A stretch of DNA of 64,000 bases from Notospermus geniculatus (taxonomy: Eukaryota > Nemertea > Pilidiophora > Heteronemertea > Lineidae): assembly GCA_002633025.1 (NCBI GenBank), contig NMRB01000078.1, positions 436,118 to 500,117 of the forward strand, read 5' to 3'. This document shows, one piece after another, positions 12,301 to 22,144 of this stretch. The position numbers were made by a program, and so were the translations under genes. The notes under the pieces were generated by a model, which was not told the origin of the DNA, searched no databases, and saw nothing but the letters and a program-made list of their open reading frames with translations. Each line of letters opens with the position of its first letter. The first letter of the stretch is position 1.

Positions 12301-13131
12301 AAGTCTCACAATATAGTCAGACTGTGCCGAGTACTCACCATTGGACAATGCCATAGAATGATTGTCACCACAGGCAACTTGAACCACCTTAATGGGACTT
12401 GGGAATTCTATAAGTCTGCAAAACAGTGACATAAAATACATATATACATGTACAGACATGACAGAAAGACCAAACAAATGTAAGGGAACTACATATCAGT
12501 GGTCGACAGAAAGTGATCTAGCTGGAGATTGGTTACAGTATTCTGAATGGATTCACATGATTTACAAACTGCACCGATTGTTTAATGGCTCACCTTGGAA
12601 CTGGTTGAGAGATAATCTGTTTTGGAGACCCCAATCCAAGCTGTCCGTTTTCATTAGAGCCCCAGCAGTAGACCTCCCTGTCTGTTGTGGATGCTAGGTT
12701 GTGGGCAACACCGGAGCAGATCTGTACCACCGACATCGACTTTGAAGTTGGAAATGAAACCCGTTCTGAAATGAGAAATACCAATGCTCCGTCACCAGAA
12801 TCCACATTCCAAAACCTTCTCCCAGTATGAATAGAAGATTAGAGTTATTGGCTATATATTCCAGTAGAAAAGCTATTGGTTGCCAGCACAACTTACCGGG
12901 TTTCTTTTCACAAAGAGTTTGCCCCAGCTGTCCATGGATGTTGGAACCACAGCTGTATATTTCACCACTTTTCGACAGGAAGATAGTATGGCGATATCCA
13001 CATGACAAAGACTGCCACACATCACTCTGTAAGTTTGCTAGTACTTTGGGGACAACTAGAGCGTTTTCTTCAACACCTCCAATTCCAAGTTGTCCATATT
13101 CAACTGATCCCCAGCCAAATACAGTTGGCAT
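344..13131 (-). CDS. HERC3/4: HERC3/HERC4-type E3 ubiquitin ligase (RCC1-like + HECT), C-terminus off window
   Basis: Exons in order of translation: 13131-12897, 12765-12594, 12415-12339, 12005-11784, 11561-11470, 11274-11144, 10870-10621, 10429-10136, 9588-9402, 8979-8930, 8726-8676, 8493-8443, 8233-8108, 7844-7755, 3807-3628, then either 3377-3330 or 2790-2743, 1381-1286, 1119-998, 694-580, 426-344. All have AG/GT borders and matching phases and give about 890 residues; human HERC4 has about 1050. The first seven exons encode RCC1-type blades ([15 protein letters not shown] at the N-terminus, repeated WGxNxxxQLGLG). The middle has the HERC signature [18 protein letters not shown]. The end is a HECT N-lobe ([20 protein letters not shown]). 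The last ~150 residues, with the HECT catalytic cysteine, would lie left of base 344. The ATG at 13131 opens directly into the first blade; an in-frame upstream ATG at 13173 is less likely because a splice acceptor lies near 13165. Family role: cytosolic ubiquitin transfer from E2 to substrate. Confidence 0.93.
2743..2790 (-). CDS. HERC3/4: Alternative 48-nt HECT exon, copy B
   Basis: Encodes [16 protein letters not shown] in phase 0. A strong pyrimidine tract and CAG precede it, and AAG|GT follows. It has the same length, phase and place in the HECT domain as the exon at 3330-3377, with 9 of 16 residues identical. The human proteins have one such segment at this point (VIFDGEEAVDAGG in HERC3, recalled, not searched). 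Including both copies would keep the frame but insert 16 residues. Confidence 0.85.
3060..3135. repeat. tRNA-derived SINE-like fragment
   Basis: Contains a Pol III B-box-like GGTTCGATTCC preceded by AACATCAGC. The same arrangement occurs on the opposite strand at about 10910-10995. It does not fold into a convincing complete tRNA. It is followed by a 30-bp direct duplication at about 3150-3210. Confidence 0.4.
3330..3377 (-). CDS. HERC3/4: Alternative 48-nt HECT exon, copy A
   Basis: Encodes [16 protein letters not shown] in phase 0, between a CCAG acceptor with a weak pyrimidine tract and an AAG|GTAAAA donor. It follows the exon ending DLKKPLK and can join directly to the exon starting EFFMLL. 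It is the homologue of 2743-2790. Confidence 0.85.
3855..4104. repeat. MITE-like foldback element
   Basis: Terminal inverted repeats of about 26 bp begin AAAGCCTAGTTTATACTTCG and end with its reverse complement. The interior is GC-rich, unlike the flanking intron. It lies in the HERC intron that also holds the receptor gene. Confidence 0.85.
5572..6015 (-). CDS. Unassigned exon-like coding segments inside the HERC intron
   Basis: Two stretches look coding on the minus strand. At 5680-5572 a strong acceptor (CCTTTTCTCCCTCCAG) opens a 35-codon frame ending in TAA, with [20 protein letters not shown] at the end. At about 5890-5700 another frame reads with normal composition (for example [20 protein letters not shown]) but stops at 5700. 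I do not recognise either. They could be an old retrocopy, a small nested gene or an alternative 3' end. No donor joins them cleanly. Confidence 0.3.
6038..6275. repeat. ~58-bp tandem repeat
   Basis: The word CATGCTCCAATCA recurs at 6038, 6096, 6154 and 6210, with a degenerate copy near 6265, giving a period of 55-58 bp. It lies just upstream of the receptor coding exon. Confidence 0.9.
6292..6365. repeat. Short hairpin
   Basis: CAGAATCACAGGCTACCTG near 6292 is matched by CAGGTAGCCGGTGATTCTG ending at 6365: 19-bp arms with one mismatch around a 36-bp loop that itself partly pairs. Confidence 0.8.
6472..7569 (+). CDS. Histamine H3/H4-like class A GPCR
   Basis: A 365-aa receptor in a single coding exon. 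A pyrimidine tract and CAG (about 6450-6466) just before the ATG imply a spliced 5' leader. Rhodopsin-family marks: GGN in TM1, LAVTD in TM2, Cys109 and Cys189 for the extracellular disulfide, DRY at 133-135, CWAPY in TM6, NPILY in TM7 and a Cys-rich tail for palmitoylation. Asp116 is at the aminergic position 3.32. EFLTP in TM5 places Glu197 at 5.46, and [11 protein letters not shown] in TM7 resembles H3 receptors; both point to an H3/H4-type histamine receptor, which is Gi-coupled in vertebrates. Three N-glycosylation sequons precede TM1. The gene lies antisense in a HERC intron (between 7755 and 3807). Another biogenic amine ligand is possible. Confidence 0.9.
   Translation: MLITTEQSLTFNTSGAMNVSNATTTETAPLELHWLIIGIITVTSMLVTNLGGNFLTVLAFCLDKKLRIVSNIYIMNLAVTDILIGLVSVPFYGTYTLLNFYWPFGYPTCKFYVFVDFVACVGSSAAVVLISFDRYLLVTEGINYTIKQTKKKAGIKIAITWAVILPIYTTFTLFYDVIVGHSIVEDGDCEEEFANDGIFNIFLSIFEFLTPLCLISCLNFKVYYNISKRTKAKVAPVETEISTISGTKRSLDPNDEKAGHAKLLRRDRRAARSLATLVVIYFICWAPYTVFTTLIAFYDESWTYADYMIPYEATNWLLWMNSSLNPILYALTVPAFRQAYKRILCKCLPGQMYNARRDMQETSFV
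7592..7735. repeat. GGATGACxxTGACAACAC minisatellite
   Basis: Five to six imperfect copies of a 20-30 bp unit ending TGACAACACA follow the receptor stop codon and run up to the edge of the HERC exon at 7755. Confidence 0.8.
9026..9110. repeat. Hairpin element, copy 1
   Basis: CATCCTCCCATAACAGAG is mirrored by CTGTGGGAGGATG, with an inner pair around GAAGAGGAG. A related copy lies at 55075-55168, so this is a dispersed family. Confidence 0.8.
9696..10088. repeat. Foldback element in HERC intron
   Basis: TGGCGCGAGGTTT at the left end is mirrored by AAACCTCGCGCCA at the right; homology continues inward through CTCCGCAACGGCTGGG. The element starts about 50 bp downstream of the HERC exon at 10136-10429, so open frames running across that border are not coding. 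Confidence 0.85.
10910..10995 (-). repeat. tRNA-like SINE fragment
   Basis: Read on the minus strand it carries a good B box (GGTTCGATCCC) closed by CCGGG/CCCGG, and a D-arm-like part near GATTCAGTGG. The cloverleaf is incomplete, so I call a tRNA-derived repeat and not a gene. It shares its layout with 3060-3135. Confidence 0.45.
12179..12282. repeat. Foldback element
   Basis: GGCCTTGTGTTCTGAGGCGA at the left is mirrored by an imperfect reverse complement ending ACACAAGGCC, with a short loop near 12225. It lies in a HERC intron. Confidence 0.85.
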
Positions 13132-14629
13132 CTTTACTCTCTTTTGAACGTCCAGAGCTACAGCAGAAATCACAAGTATTTCCCCTCTGTGAGTGATGAA
13201 CGTTTGGTGTTCATTCAGGCATTCATATATTCATCATGAAGGAATACACAGACTAGCAAAGAGGTCCAAAAATGAAATCCTGAAAATAAAATGGCATATT
13301 GTGTGTNTGTACCGCCGTACCGGTATAGGTATTGCAATGCATGCCATTCATAATGAATGGCCTAGCTTGCCTTGAGCAATAGCCATTCTTTAGCCATTAA
13401 CTCAGCAAAAAGGGGACCATTTTGTACGTTCGTTTCTTAAAATGTTTCGTGTATTCGGAAATTTCAATTAGAACTGGCCGATCGCAAAATGTTACGTCAA
13501 ATATGTAGTTTGTTGTCAAAACATTCTGGCATGTCTGGTAAATTCTCACTCATGCAAAGTCAGCGGCCATGACAGTTTACATACGTCGTTCCTTGGAGCA
13601 ATTGTAACGGCGCATTTCATTGGTCCAAACATCATCGCAGGTAAAATTGTTCTGGGGAATCCCTAGGGCATGTAGGGAATCCCAAGGATCAAAGCCACTT
13701 TCAGTTTCAGCAGCATGTTGTTCAGCTCAGTTTCATTCCCAGTCCCACTCTTTGTACTGCTTCTGGACCTGCTCCCTGTTTTCTTATTCCGCGTTACCTT
13801 GACTCGCCCATCTTCATACGACATCATGTTTAATTTGCATTGAAATATGAAAGCAGGTATGATCCAGAAACTGCAGAGCAGCAGACAGACGCAAAAAAGC
13901 ATGTGATTTTTGTGATGTGTCGTGAGTCTTTGACTTTGTTGTGATGTATTGTACCGGTAGGCCCCTAGTAGAGTATAGTCGTATGCATGCCATGTAGGCC
14001 TATAGGCCAAGCCTGACTAGGCCTTCTGTTTTATAGGCCTAGGCCCATAAAACAACAGTAGTAGTAGGGACTGAGGGAGCTTTTTAACTCTTTTTCAAGA
14101 CAAGGCCTTTTTGTTGCCCAGCCCAGCTTTCAGAAATCACTGGGCCTACGGTAGGCCTAGCTACTAAATAAGACTAAGCTAGCTAATGCCCAGGGGCAGG
14201 CCGACATTTCAAAACAAAATTTTTGTTGGGTAGGTCCTAAGGGTACGTAGGCCTCGGCCTAGTTAAAACGTCCAACCAGCAGCACTGCCAATAATACTTG
14301 ACGATACTAACCAAATGTTCGGTGAATTTCGTTTTACGCCAATAAAACAGAATTTTATTTGGTTCCATTCCTCCCACCCCCCAAAGAGGGGAAGGGCATG
14401 GGCTGCTTGTTTCATTCTTTATTTTATTTTATTCTACAACCCTGCCCCCTCCCCCCCATTGAATTAATCGAATAGATGTATATTCAATTCTTCTTTGTAG
14501 GAGGGTCTACATGGGATGGTGAGTTGGAAAGAAAATGTTAAAAACGGAAGAAGACGATTGGAAATTTGACCTTACATCAACAAGACTTTAGCTGTTAATA
14601 TCCTCTCTCTGATTTCTGCCATCTTCATC
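13132..14629. promoter_or_regulatory. Divergent intergenic region of HERC (-) and the NEMO-like gene (+)
   Basis: About 1.5 kb separates two ATGs that point away from each other, so it must hold both promoters. No TATA box is obvious; ATTGG/CCAAT words occur. A splice acceptor near 13165 suggests that HERC has an upstream 5' exon. A minus-strand frame from 13828 (MMSYEDGRVKVTRNKKTG...) could be part of such an exon or chance. One N is at 13307. Confidence 0.5.
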
Positions 14630-17600
14630 ATGAGTCAAGAAGAGAGAGCATGCAGTCAGCCAGTCGCTGACACTGACAGTTACAGCAGTGGGGAAAGTTT
14701 TGAGTTGGAGGATACCCCATATTCCCAGGAAACTGATATTCAGACAGTTAATGTCCGACAACCTCCACAGCATGTGGGTACTGACATCGTGCTGCAGGAT
14801 ATAACTGCTTCCCAAAACAATATGGCATTTGTGAGACATACATGTAGTGACAGCAATAGACAAAGTGACTGTTCACGGACTTGTTCCTCAATCGGTACCC
14901 ATAATCGTGGTGCTCAAATAATACAGTCTCCGAGCAGGGAAAGTGGATATACATATATTGTCAAAGATGTTGATATGGAGAACAAAAAGCCATTTGGAAG
15001 TTTAAATGTGGGTGATATGCATAGACTTGGGTCACCAGGAGGGGTGTCCCGAGATATGTTAAAAAATGTTTGCAAGGAAGTTGTTCGGCTGAAGCAGCAA
15101 CTACAGGTAGCTCAAAGCAGTGGCCATGATCAAATGGTAAGGATTATTTTGTTTCTGTCCCCTTACCTGTCATTCTTGACTCCATGTATTTGCTAAGCAG
15201 TATCTTCTTGATTGAGGAGTTCCGCCTGTAGATAGTCCTTATAGTCAGTTCAAAGAGGTGCTTTCTCCTTGTCCTTGTCCAGATCCTGCCCAGAAATCCA
15301 ACCGTTCAAAAGTTAGCTGTACATCGTGTCCCATTCTCCAGTACAACGCTCAGTTCTTGGGTCCAACATGGCCAATGATAAAGTCAGTGTCCTGAACTTC
15401 AAAGTCAATTTTTTGGCGACTTGCAAAAAAATCTCAAAGGCCACCCAACCTAGCGTGACTCAGGGTCAGGGAGGTCCCCTGAACACATTATGAGGGGGGT
15501 GGCCGTTTACAGCAGCTGGTCCCCCATTTTAGCCAAAAATGGGGTTTTGCCCCCTTGTACGGGTGAGATAATCTTGATAAATCTCATTTCATAGTCTAAA
15601 TTCTTCTTCGATTGACTGTATTTTGGTTGTTAGTGCTGGGAGGAAACAGTGATTTTGCAGCCAGAGAAGTGGCCATGGCAGGAATCTTGCCCTTGACTTG
15701 ACTACCAGGTCACGTCCAAGAATAACCTCAAATCATCCTCTATTACAATGTATTAAATCATTGTTTCTGTATTCTACTGAATTTCATACACAATTAATTA
15801 TGACGAGCAAAACGTAATCAAGTTCTGATCATAATGACGGTGAAGTACATAGGTTTCTTTTTGCATTTGCTAGTTTCAGTTTCAATACCCTGGATGATTG
15901 TACCGTACTGGTACATGTACCACCTCCCCCATCCATGTAGGCCTCAACATTTATTCATAAACACAGTGCATATGTATTTTCTGCAGTGTTGATTGAAAAT
16001 GCATTGTTAAAATTATAAAAGGCCAACTACTTCAAAATGCTAATTGACTCGGCTGTAATCTGAATTCAAGTCAGAACATGTAGGCTTGGTTTGATCTCTG
16101 TTCTAAAACTGAAACTATTGGTCCCTATACAGTGGTATGGAACAGATCGGGTCTCGATACGCATTTCTGTTCCATACCAAACTGCGTATATATATTGATC
16201 ATCACGCCTTCCCAGGGTACAGTTTATTCTAGATTTATATCATCTTGATGCTATATCTCCTTTCTTAGCTAAAATGTCAGAATTTGTACGAAATCTTCCC
16301 TATTCGCAGTTTGTGATGACATCAAATTATCCCACTCGTGCGTTTCAGGGATTGCAAAGTGAAAATATTCGACTGAAGTATGAGATTGATGAATTAAAGA
16401 AAAAGATGATGAAATATAAAAATCTGCTGATTTTGGATGATGATGGTGTCCCAATGGAACGAAAGGAGGTGATATTTCTAAAGGAGGAGAACGAACGACA
16501 TTTAAAAAAGATTGATATTCTTGAGAAAAGACTTAAGGAGTCGAAGAAAGAGGAGCCAACAGACAGGAAACAGGTACCGGTAATTTCCTTTAAAAATTAA
16601 ATTAATATGAGCTGTCAAAAATGTCTGGGAGTAACAGTTGTTCCACTAGATTTTCCCACCCGTGTAAGTGTTGCTCCTAGTTGCTTGACTTTGCAGTTAT
16701 TTTTTCCTTCAGAATGAATGGAAACATGCCATGGAAAGTGAAAATGATCAGCTGAAACAACAAGTCCAACAATTGCGCAGTATCGTGGTCAGGGATGAAA
16801 ATGGCCGACCTATGGAACCAAACGAAGTGATATCACTGAGAGACGAGAAAAGGGAGTTGATAGAAAAGGTCTCCCTGTTGGAAAATGCTTATAAAACTCA
16901 GCTGGATTACTGCAGAGAAAGGGTATGCGTTGTTTTAAGAGTGGTTTCATCTTTGGGAAAGATAAAGCCGGCAGATACCGGCTTCTACGACTGAAATATT
17001 CAAGAAATCATCATTGGAATTTATTAGCCTGGTGTATCTTTCAGCACACCACGCCTGACCACAGCATGTTCCAAGCCCCGAGTGTAGACGCCTTGTTACA
17101 TGAGGTGAAGACACTTAAGAAGGACAAGAGTGAACTTCAGATACAGAAAAACAAACATGAGGAAGAAATACGGGTAAGTCTACGGTCTTTCATATGAGAT
17201 CTATGTCTATGAACCAGAATTGTTCTTTTAACAATGCCCTACGCACCTCACTTTCTTTAGCTCAGGCTCTGTCTTAGACTCTTACAGTCCTGGCTCAAAC
17301 TACTCTATGTGTACACTCCTCTTGCAGTGTTTGTTGTTCGCTCTGTATGCTCCGCTCATTTTGTGAGCAGTGTATACAGAGCGAACAACAAACACTGCAA
17401 GAGGAGTGTACTCTTTTTGTACAACCTCTCTCACACTCGAGTCAATGAATATCTTTTTGTAGAGAATGCATGAAACCGTGAATGAAGTGTTTGGTGCTAG
17501 CAGAGAGGAATTGCCGAATCTCCTTGGGGCTGAGAAGAAGAGAAGTAAACAGCTTGAGGAAGAATGCAACATACTGAAGCTGCAGGTAGGACAAGTTGGC

Positions 17601-18932
17601 TTTCATCTTCGATTCCCCATACTGTAATGTTTCATTTTGATTTATGTCACCGCCCTTCCACCTACATGTACTGTCAAAAATTAAACTCGCTTATGAATTT
17701 TTGCTACTATTAAACCGTCCTCAATATTGCTCAGCTTCAATGTCAGAAGCCAACGTGCCGACCACTGACCATGAAGGAAATCCTCCATGGCCAGTGGGTT
17801 AAGTACCGGTAATGCCATGTAACTGGGGGTACAGTACACTTTGGATTCTGACTGATACTGAAGTCTTTTGAAACTGGGGTAGGTAAATAGATACATCAAC
17901 ATTTGAATAACTTGTGATGAAATGATCACTTTTCAGGTTGAGACATATGGAAGAGATTATAAGAATGAAAAGGATCAACAGAGAAAGAGAGAGAATTTCT
18001 GGGACACCAAGTTTACGAAGATCAGAAGAGAGAATGAAAAACTAACTAAACAGGTAAAAGAGGGGCATCTTCATTGTCTGAATATGTAAAAATCAGTCTC
18101 AATAACTGAACTGGAGGGAGAATCTGAATTGTTGATAACCAGTAAATAGATGAATTTACAAGGGTGGTCTGGCTGCCATACAGTACAGGTCACAATTGAC
18201 ATCCCTAAATTCGCGTAAGTTACGCGTAGATCACTCGTAACTTACGCAACAACTCATGAGCTATGTTACGCGTGACTTACGAGGTGAGTTATGCGAATTT
18301 CGCTAGCTATGCAGTGATTTACGAGGCGAGTGACGCGATTTTGGCGGGTTGTGCGGTGAGTTACACGAAACCAAAGCCGTAAGTTACGCGTAACTTACGA
18401 GTAACTAACGCGAAGCCGTAGGGATGTCAATTGTGACCTGTACTGTATTTGTTTCCTAGGCGATAGCTGTGTGTTATTTTGCCAGAATACCAACAAAGAG
18501 TGCTGAGTGGAGTTTGATGTCACGGCTACTGGTGGACCCTATTAGTATTGTTGGGAAAGGGACGGGTCTGAAGACGGGACACTGAGAGCTCCCCTTTTAT
18601 GAGTTCAACAGTGGAAAATGTGTGGTGATTTGCCTATTTTTTTGCAGCTGAAGCAGAAAGAGCAAGAAACCATGCAACTGCATTATCAGTATGAGGCAGA
18701 ATTCAAGAATAAGATGAAGATACAAGAAGACATGGAGAAACAGAGACATGAACCGGTGGAAAACCCACCTCGTGGTGACTGGCATGGTCGGGCTTCAGTT
18801 ATGGCCTCTTCTATTACAAGTTTTGAACTGAACATATGTGATGGCTGCTCCATGACGTTCAACTCTGCCGCAGAAATGGAGAATCACAGAAAAACTTGTG
18901 GACGAGATCTGAGACGATTTGATCATTCATAG
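14630..18932 (+). CDS. NEMO/optineurin/ABIN-family adaptor with UBAN-like coil and CCHC zinc finger
   Basis: Seven exons, all joined in phase 0: 14630-15136, 16349-16573, 16713-16922, 17045-17173, 17463-17585, 17937-18053, 18648-18932; 531 aa. The N-terminal 140 residues look disordered, then coiled coil follows. Exons 2 and 3 encode two copies of one module with DDGVPMERKEVI and ENGRPMEPNEVI. Residues ~395-437 (LKLQVETYGRDYKNEKDQQR) fit the UBAN pattern, which in NEMO, optineurin and ABINs binds linear/K63 ubiquitin; Phe and Arg of the DFxxER core are replaced by Tyr and Lys. The C-terminus has Cys501, Cys504, His517, Cys521, the CX2CX12HX3C spacing of the NEMO finger. Expected role: cytoplasmic ubiquitin-reading scaffold in NF-kB signalling or autophagy. 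Which family member it is cannot be decided here. Confidence 0.85.
17311..17411. repeat. Near-perfect foldback
   Basis: GTACACTCCTCTTGCAGTGT begins an arm of about 40 bp that is repeated as its reverse complement ending at 17411. It sits in intron 4 of the adaptor gene, shortly before the acceptor of exon 5. Confidence 0.9.
17771..17803 (-). repeat. Fragment of a dispersed repeat
   Basis: The minus strand reads CTTAACCC...CCATGGAGGATTTCCTT, which matches 55219-55262 on the plus strand, where it is joined to a 5S-rRNA-like segment. Confidence 0.45.
18179..18447. repeat. MITE with 28-bp terminal inverted repeats
   Basis: TACAGTACAGGTCACAATTG at the left end and its reverse complement at the right end enclose CpG-rich DNA full of GTAACTTACGCG-like words. 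It lies in intron 6 of the adaptor gene. Confidence 0.9.
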
Positions 18933-19348
18933 CACAAGTGGAAGACATGAGACTTGTCCATGGATACACAAAATTCAAGTTGACTAAACCTAGTATACCC
19001 TAACCCAGGACACATATCATATATAATAGCACAATGTACATACCGGTACATTTATATTACAGGCTTATTCCAGAGTCTTGAGGCTTTCTCACATTTGTTC
19101 TGCCAGTCTCTTTCCCCTGTCATGCCATGGTGATGGCGTTGACGGTGTATCAGTTGGTTTGGAGGGCTTGAGCCATGGTACTTTACACTTTTGGCCTGTA
19201 CAGCCTTAAAGGTGCCCCCTTGTTTGTGTATTGTGTAGCCCTGATCTAGGTTTCATGTCTTGCTAGTGTGTGTATATTGATGAGGGAACTGTGATCCATT
19301 ACATGCTGCCTGCGTGTCCGCCGACAGCAATGGGACTGCTTTGTATTT

Positions 19349-19705
19349 CAGAGTACCTTATTATGTTTGTAGATATGCAGGATTTTGAGATAGAAGTGCA
19401 TGTAGATATATCTAGGGTTTACTGAAAAAATATAGAATACATATTTTATGTATAAATCAAATCAAATCAAATAAGTTTATTGTGTCCTTGTAAAGAATCT
19501 ATTTCAGAGTACCTTATTATGTTTGTAGATATGCAGGATTCTGAGATAGAAGTGCATGTAGATATATCAAGGGTTTACTGAAAAAATATAGAATACATAT
19601 TTTATGTATAAATCAAATCAAATCAAATAAGTTTATTGTGTCCTTGTAAAGAATCTATTACATCAAATCAAATAAGTTTATTGTGTCCTTGTAAAGAATC
19701 TATTA
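19349..19705. repeat. 156-bp tandem duplication with third partial copy
   Basis: Copies at 19349-19504 and 19505-19660 are nearly identical. 19661-19705 repeats only their end, which contains AAATCAAATCAAATAAG and TTATTGTGTCCTTGTAAAG. Confidence 0.9.
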
Positions 19706-20321
19706 ACATCAGACTGGAAGAGTACATAAACTGTGCAGTGAGATAGCTTGGAGAGAAAAGAGAGGAGAAATCATCAGGGATCTCATCAGGGATGTATAAA
19801 GGTGATTTCTGCCTTCAGTTTATTCATGCATGTTTGATGGTAGACATTGAGTGACAAATTGCCATTCTGCGCTAATCAGTGGTTCTTTAGCAACGCCAAC
19901 AGTAAGGTTTACACCCCATGCCTCTTCGCAAAGAGTCCTGAGTTATCTTGTCGTTTTGTTGACCCATATGGTTGACAAACAATCAGTGACCTGATAAGCT
20001 ATCACAAGATTGGTCATGATCTTTGTCTACGATCACCTATGGTTTCTATCTCTGTTTCAGAGCAGAATTCACAACCACACTTAGATCATAGGTCAGTTAG
20101 TGCCAAAAATGATGGATAACGCACTTGAACACCATTAAATCATGAAAAACTGAACAATAAGATGGTGTTATCTAATCATTGTGCAAGTAAATGTCATGTT
20201 ACCTTTACTGGCAAAGGTCCAGTAGGATGACACAAACTGGTCAGCATGCCTCCCCCATTTTGCACCCTGATGTTTTTTTCTTCAGAATTCCTACTCTGCC
20301 AAAGTCACCACTTCATTGTAC

Positions 20322-20496
20322 CCAGGGGCGGATCCACGATTTTGGAAAAAGAGGGGGCGCCCTGTGCTAGAAACATTGAAATCTGCAGTGAATTTCAGTG
20401 GTTGCTCCTAATTTCATAATTTCATGGTCAATTTTACAGATTTGTTGGCCGAAAGGGGAGGTGCGCGCGTGCCTCCCCCCTCGGATCCGTGCCTGG
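20322..20496. mobile_element. MITE-like element with GGATCC-bearing ends
   Basis: CCAGGGGCGGATCCACG at the left and CTCGGATCCGTGCCTGG at the right form imperfect inverted ends. The ends resemble those of the element inserted at 46490-46758. Confidence 0.65.
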
Positions 20497-20776
20497 TACC
20501 TACGTTTTGTGGTCCTTGGCACTTTGTCACAAAGTCTCCGTGAAGACTTGACCCATTGGCGCGTTTTCACACTGCAATTTCCGCTGGCGTAGTGTTTCAT
20601 AGGCAATCACCAAAAAAACCATGTCCTTTGGCCATTTAATTTGTCAGGCCCTAACTTCCGCAAATCATTCTTTAGGCAGAGAGAAACAACCTTTCCGCTG
20701 TCTTCCTGCTCCAAAACAGGATTCTTTGATTTGTGGATGATGTGGAATCCATTGTAGTGGAAACAGGCCTTTATCA

Positions 20777-20911
20777 CCAGCAACCCCAGACAAGGCGATA
20801 TCGGTCGGTTTTGATATCGGGCGAGCATCGCTGGTGCGAAGATTCCACGCATCGCTGTGGTCGAGCGCACACCTGGCATCAAAAGCCGATTTTGCTCGCT
20901 GGCGATGTCAG
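20777..20911. mobile_element. GGCGATATCGC-family MITE, copy 1
   Basis: Shares CCAGCAACCCCAGACAAGGC, GATATCGG and the inner CATCGCTGG / ATTCCACGCATCGCTG words with copies near 27.1, 30.9, 42.4, 43.6 and 63.5 kb. It is a diverged copy. Confidence 0.7.
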
Positions 20912-20918
20912 GGCCGAC

Positions 20919-21043
20919 CGCACAAAATCCGATAGTGCTTTGGCTTTCGGTGCCTATCGGCGGCGGTACCGTAGTTAAATTCTGCTGCTTTTCACGGAGC
21001 AGCAGAAAAACGTACACCGGTAGCACTATCGGACTTTCTGTGT
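20919..21043. repeat. Foldback element
   Basis: CACAAAATCCGATAGTGCT is mirrored by AGCACTATCGGACTTTCTGTG, with an inner hairpin TTCTGCTGC/GCAGCAGAA. It directly follows MITE copy 1. Confidence 0.75.
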
Positions 21044-22144
21044 GGTTTGCCCTCATGATCGCTCATGCTTCATTTGGTGTGCTGCCGGCTGTACGAGTCC
21101 GCGGAGCCCCTAGCTTCTCTGCAGAGGACATAAATTCTCTCCATGGAGGTATAAAATATTTATTTTATACCTCCATGTTCTCTCCTACCACTTGTTCCGT
21201 TGAGTTGTTACCCGCATAGGTTCTGTTGTTTGCTGTGAGTTCGTTAAAAAGAACTTAGGAAGACTAAGACATCCAGTAACAAAGTTTATTGCCGTATACG
21301 CCATCACAAAAATAACTCTGGGTTAAGTATAAAACTACAATACAATCATAAAATACCACATTACAATGATATATGTCATGATATGATCTAGGCCTACCGA
21401 TAGCCTAACGTGACTGATATAACGTGACTAACAAGGAAGTTAACACTAACAAACAGACGTCTAGAACATAGAAGTTACAATGATCAGTATATCAAAGCCT
21501 CTGCTTACATGTATTCCATTAAAATTAGCTAGTCCACTAACCATTTCCCCCCTCTATTCTAGGATCGTTTTCTCCTGACCATCATTTAGCAAGTACCGGT
21601 ATAATGACTGATGACAGCTTCCAACTTCGACCCCCAAAACTGGCGGTGAGTCAATTCCTGCGCTGTTTCTTTCCCTCGTCGCCAAGTAGGCAATATATCT
21701 ATTAGCATTTCTCACTTCTTAACAACTGTAGAGCGATTTCGCTAGTGATTGTATGCCCAAGTATAGCTATACCTCACTGGAAAATCCCCAATGAGTGTTT
21801 CCTGCCTTGCTCTTATGATGCTCCGCGCTTTCCCGAAGTGCGGACGCTGGATATATGACATGTAGTGTCTCACGTGTTCCTATTAATTAGAAGGGTCCTT
21901 AGACCATGTAGACCATTGATACTGTGGGTCAGGGACGTCAAATGTTCAAATGGTGAAAATTCACGATCACAAATATCAAATACATGCTGTACAGTCATTT
22001 TTTACGGTAGTTGATCGAAGTTCATCATCTTCCTCGACATGTTAGACCGACGGTTAAAATCTAAGTAACGAGGCCCATGATGCGTCGTAATTCGGGCACA
22101 TCCCGATGTCACAAGTGTGTAGCTCTGATTCTGTCATCCTTGAA

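Larger units (their letters stand above)
18933..22144. other. Intergenic region, repeats only
   Basis: From the stop codon of the adaptor gene to the stop codon of the transporter (the genes are convergent). The first few hundred bases should be 3' UTR. The rest holds the tandem block 19349-19705, an element at 20322-20496, a copy of the GGCGATATCGC MITE (20777-20911) and a foldback at 20919-21043. I see no gene. Confidence 0.6.

Noticed and set aside
20607-21219. Frames of 120-149 codons
   Set aside because: They run through GGCGATATCGC MITE and foldback sequence on both strands.
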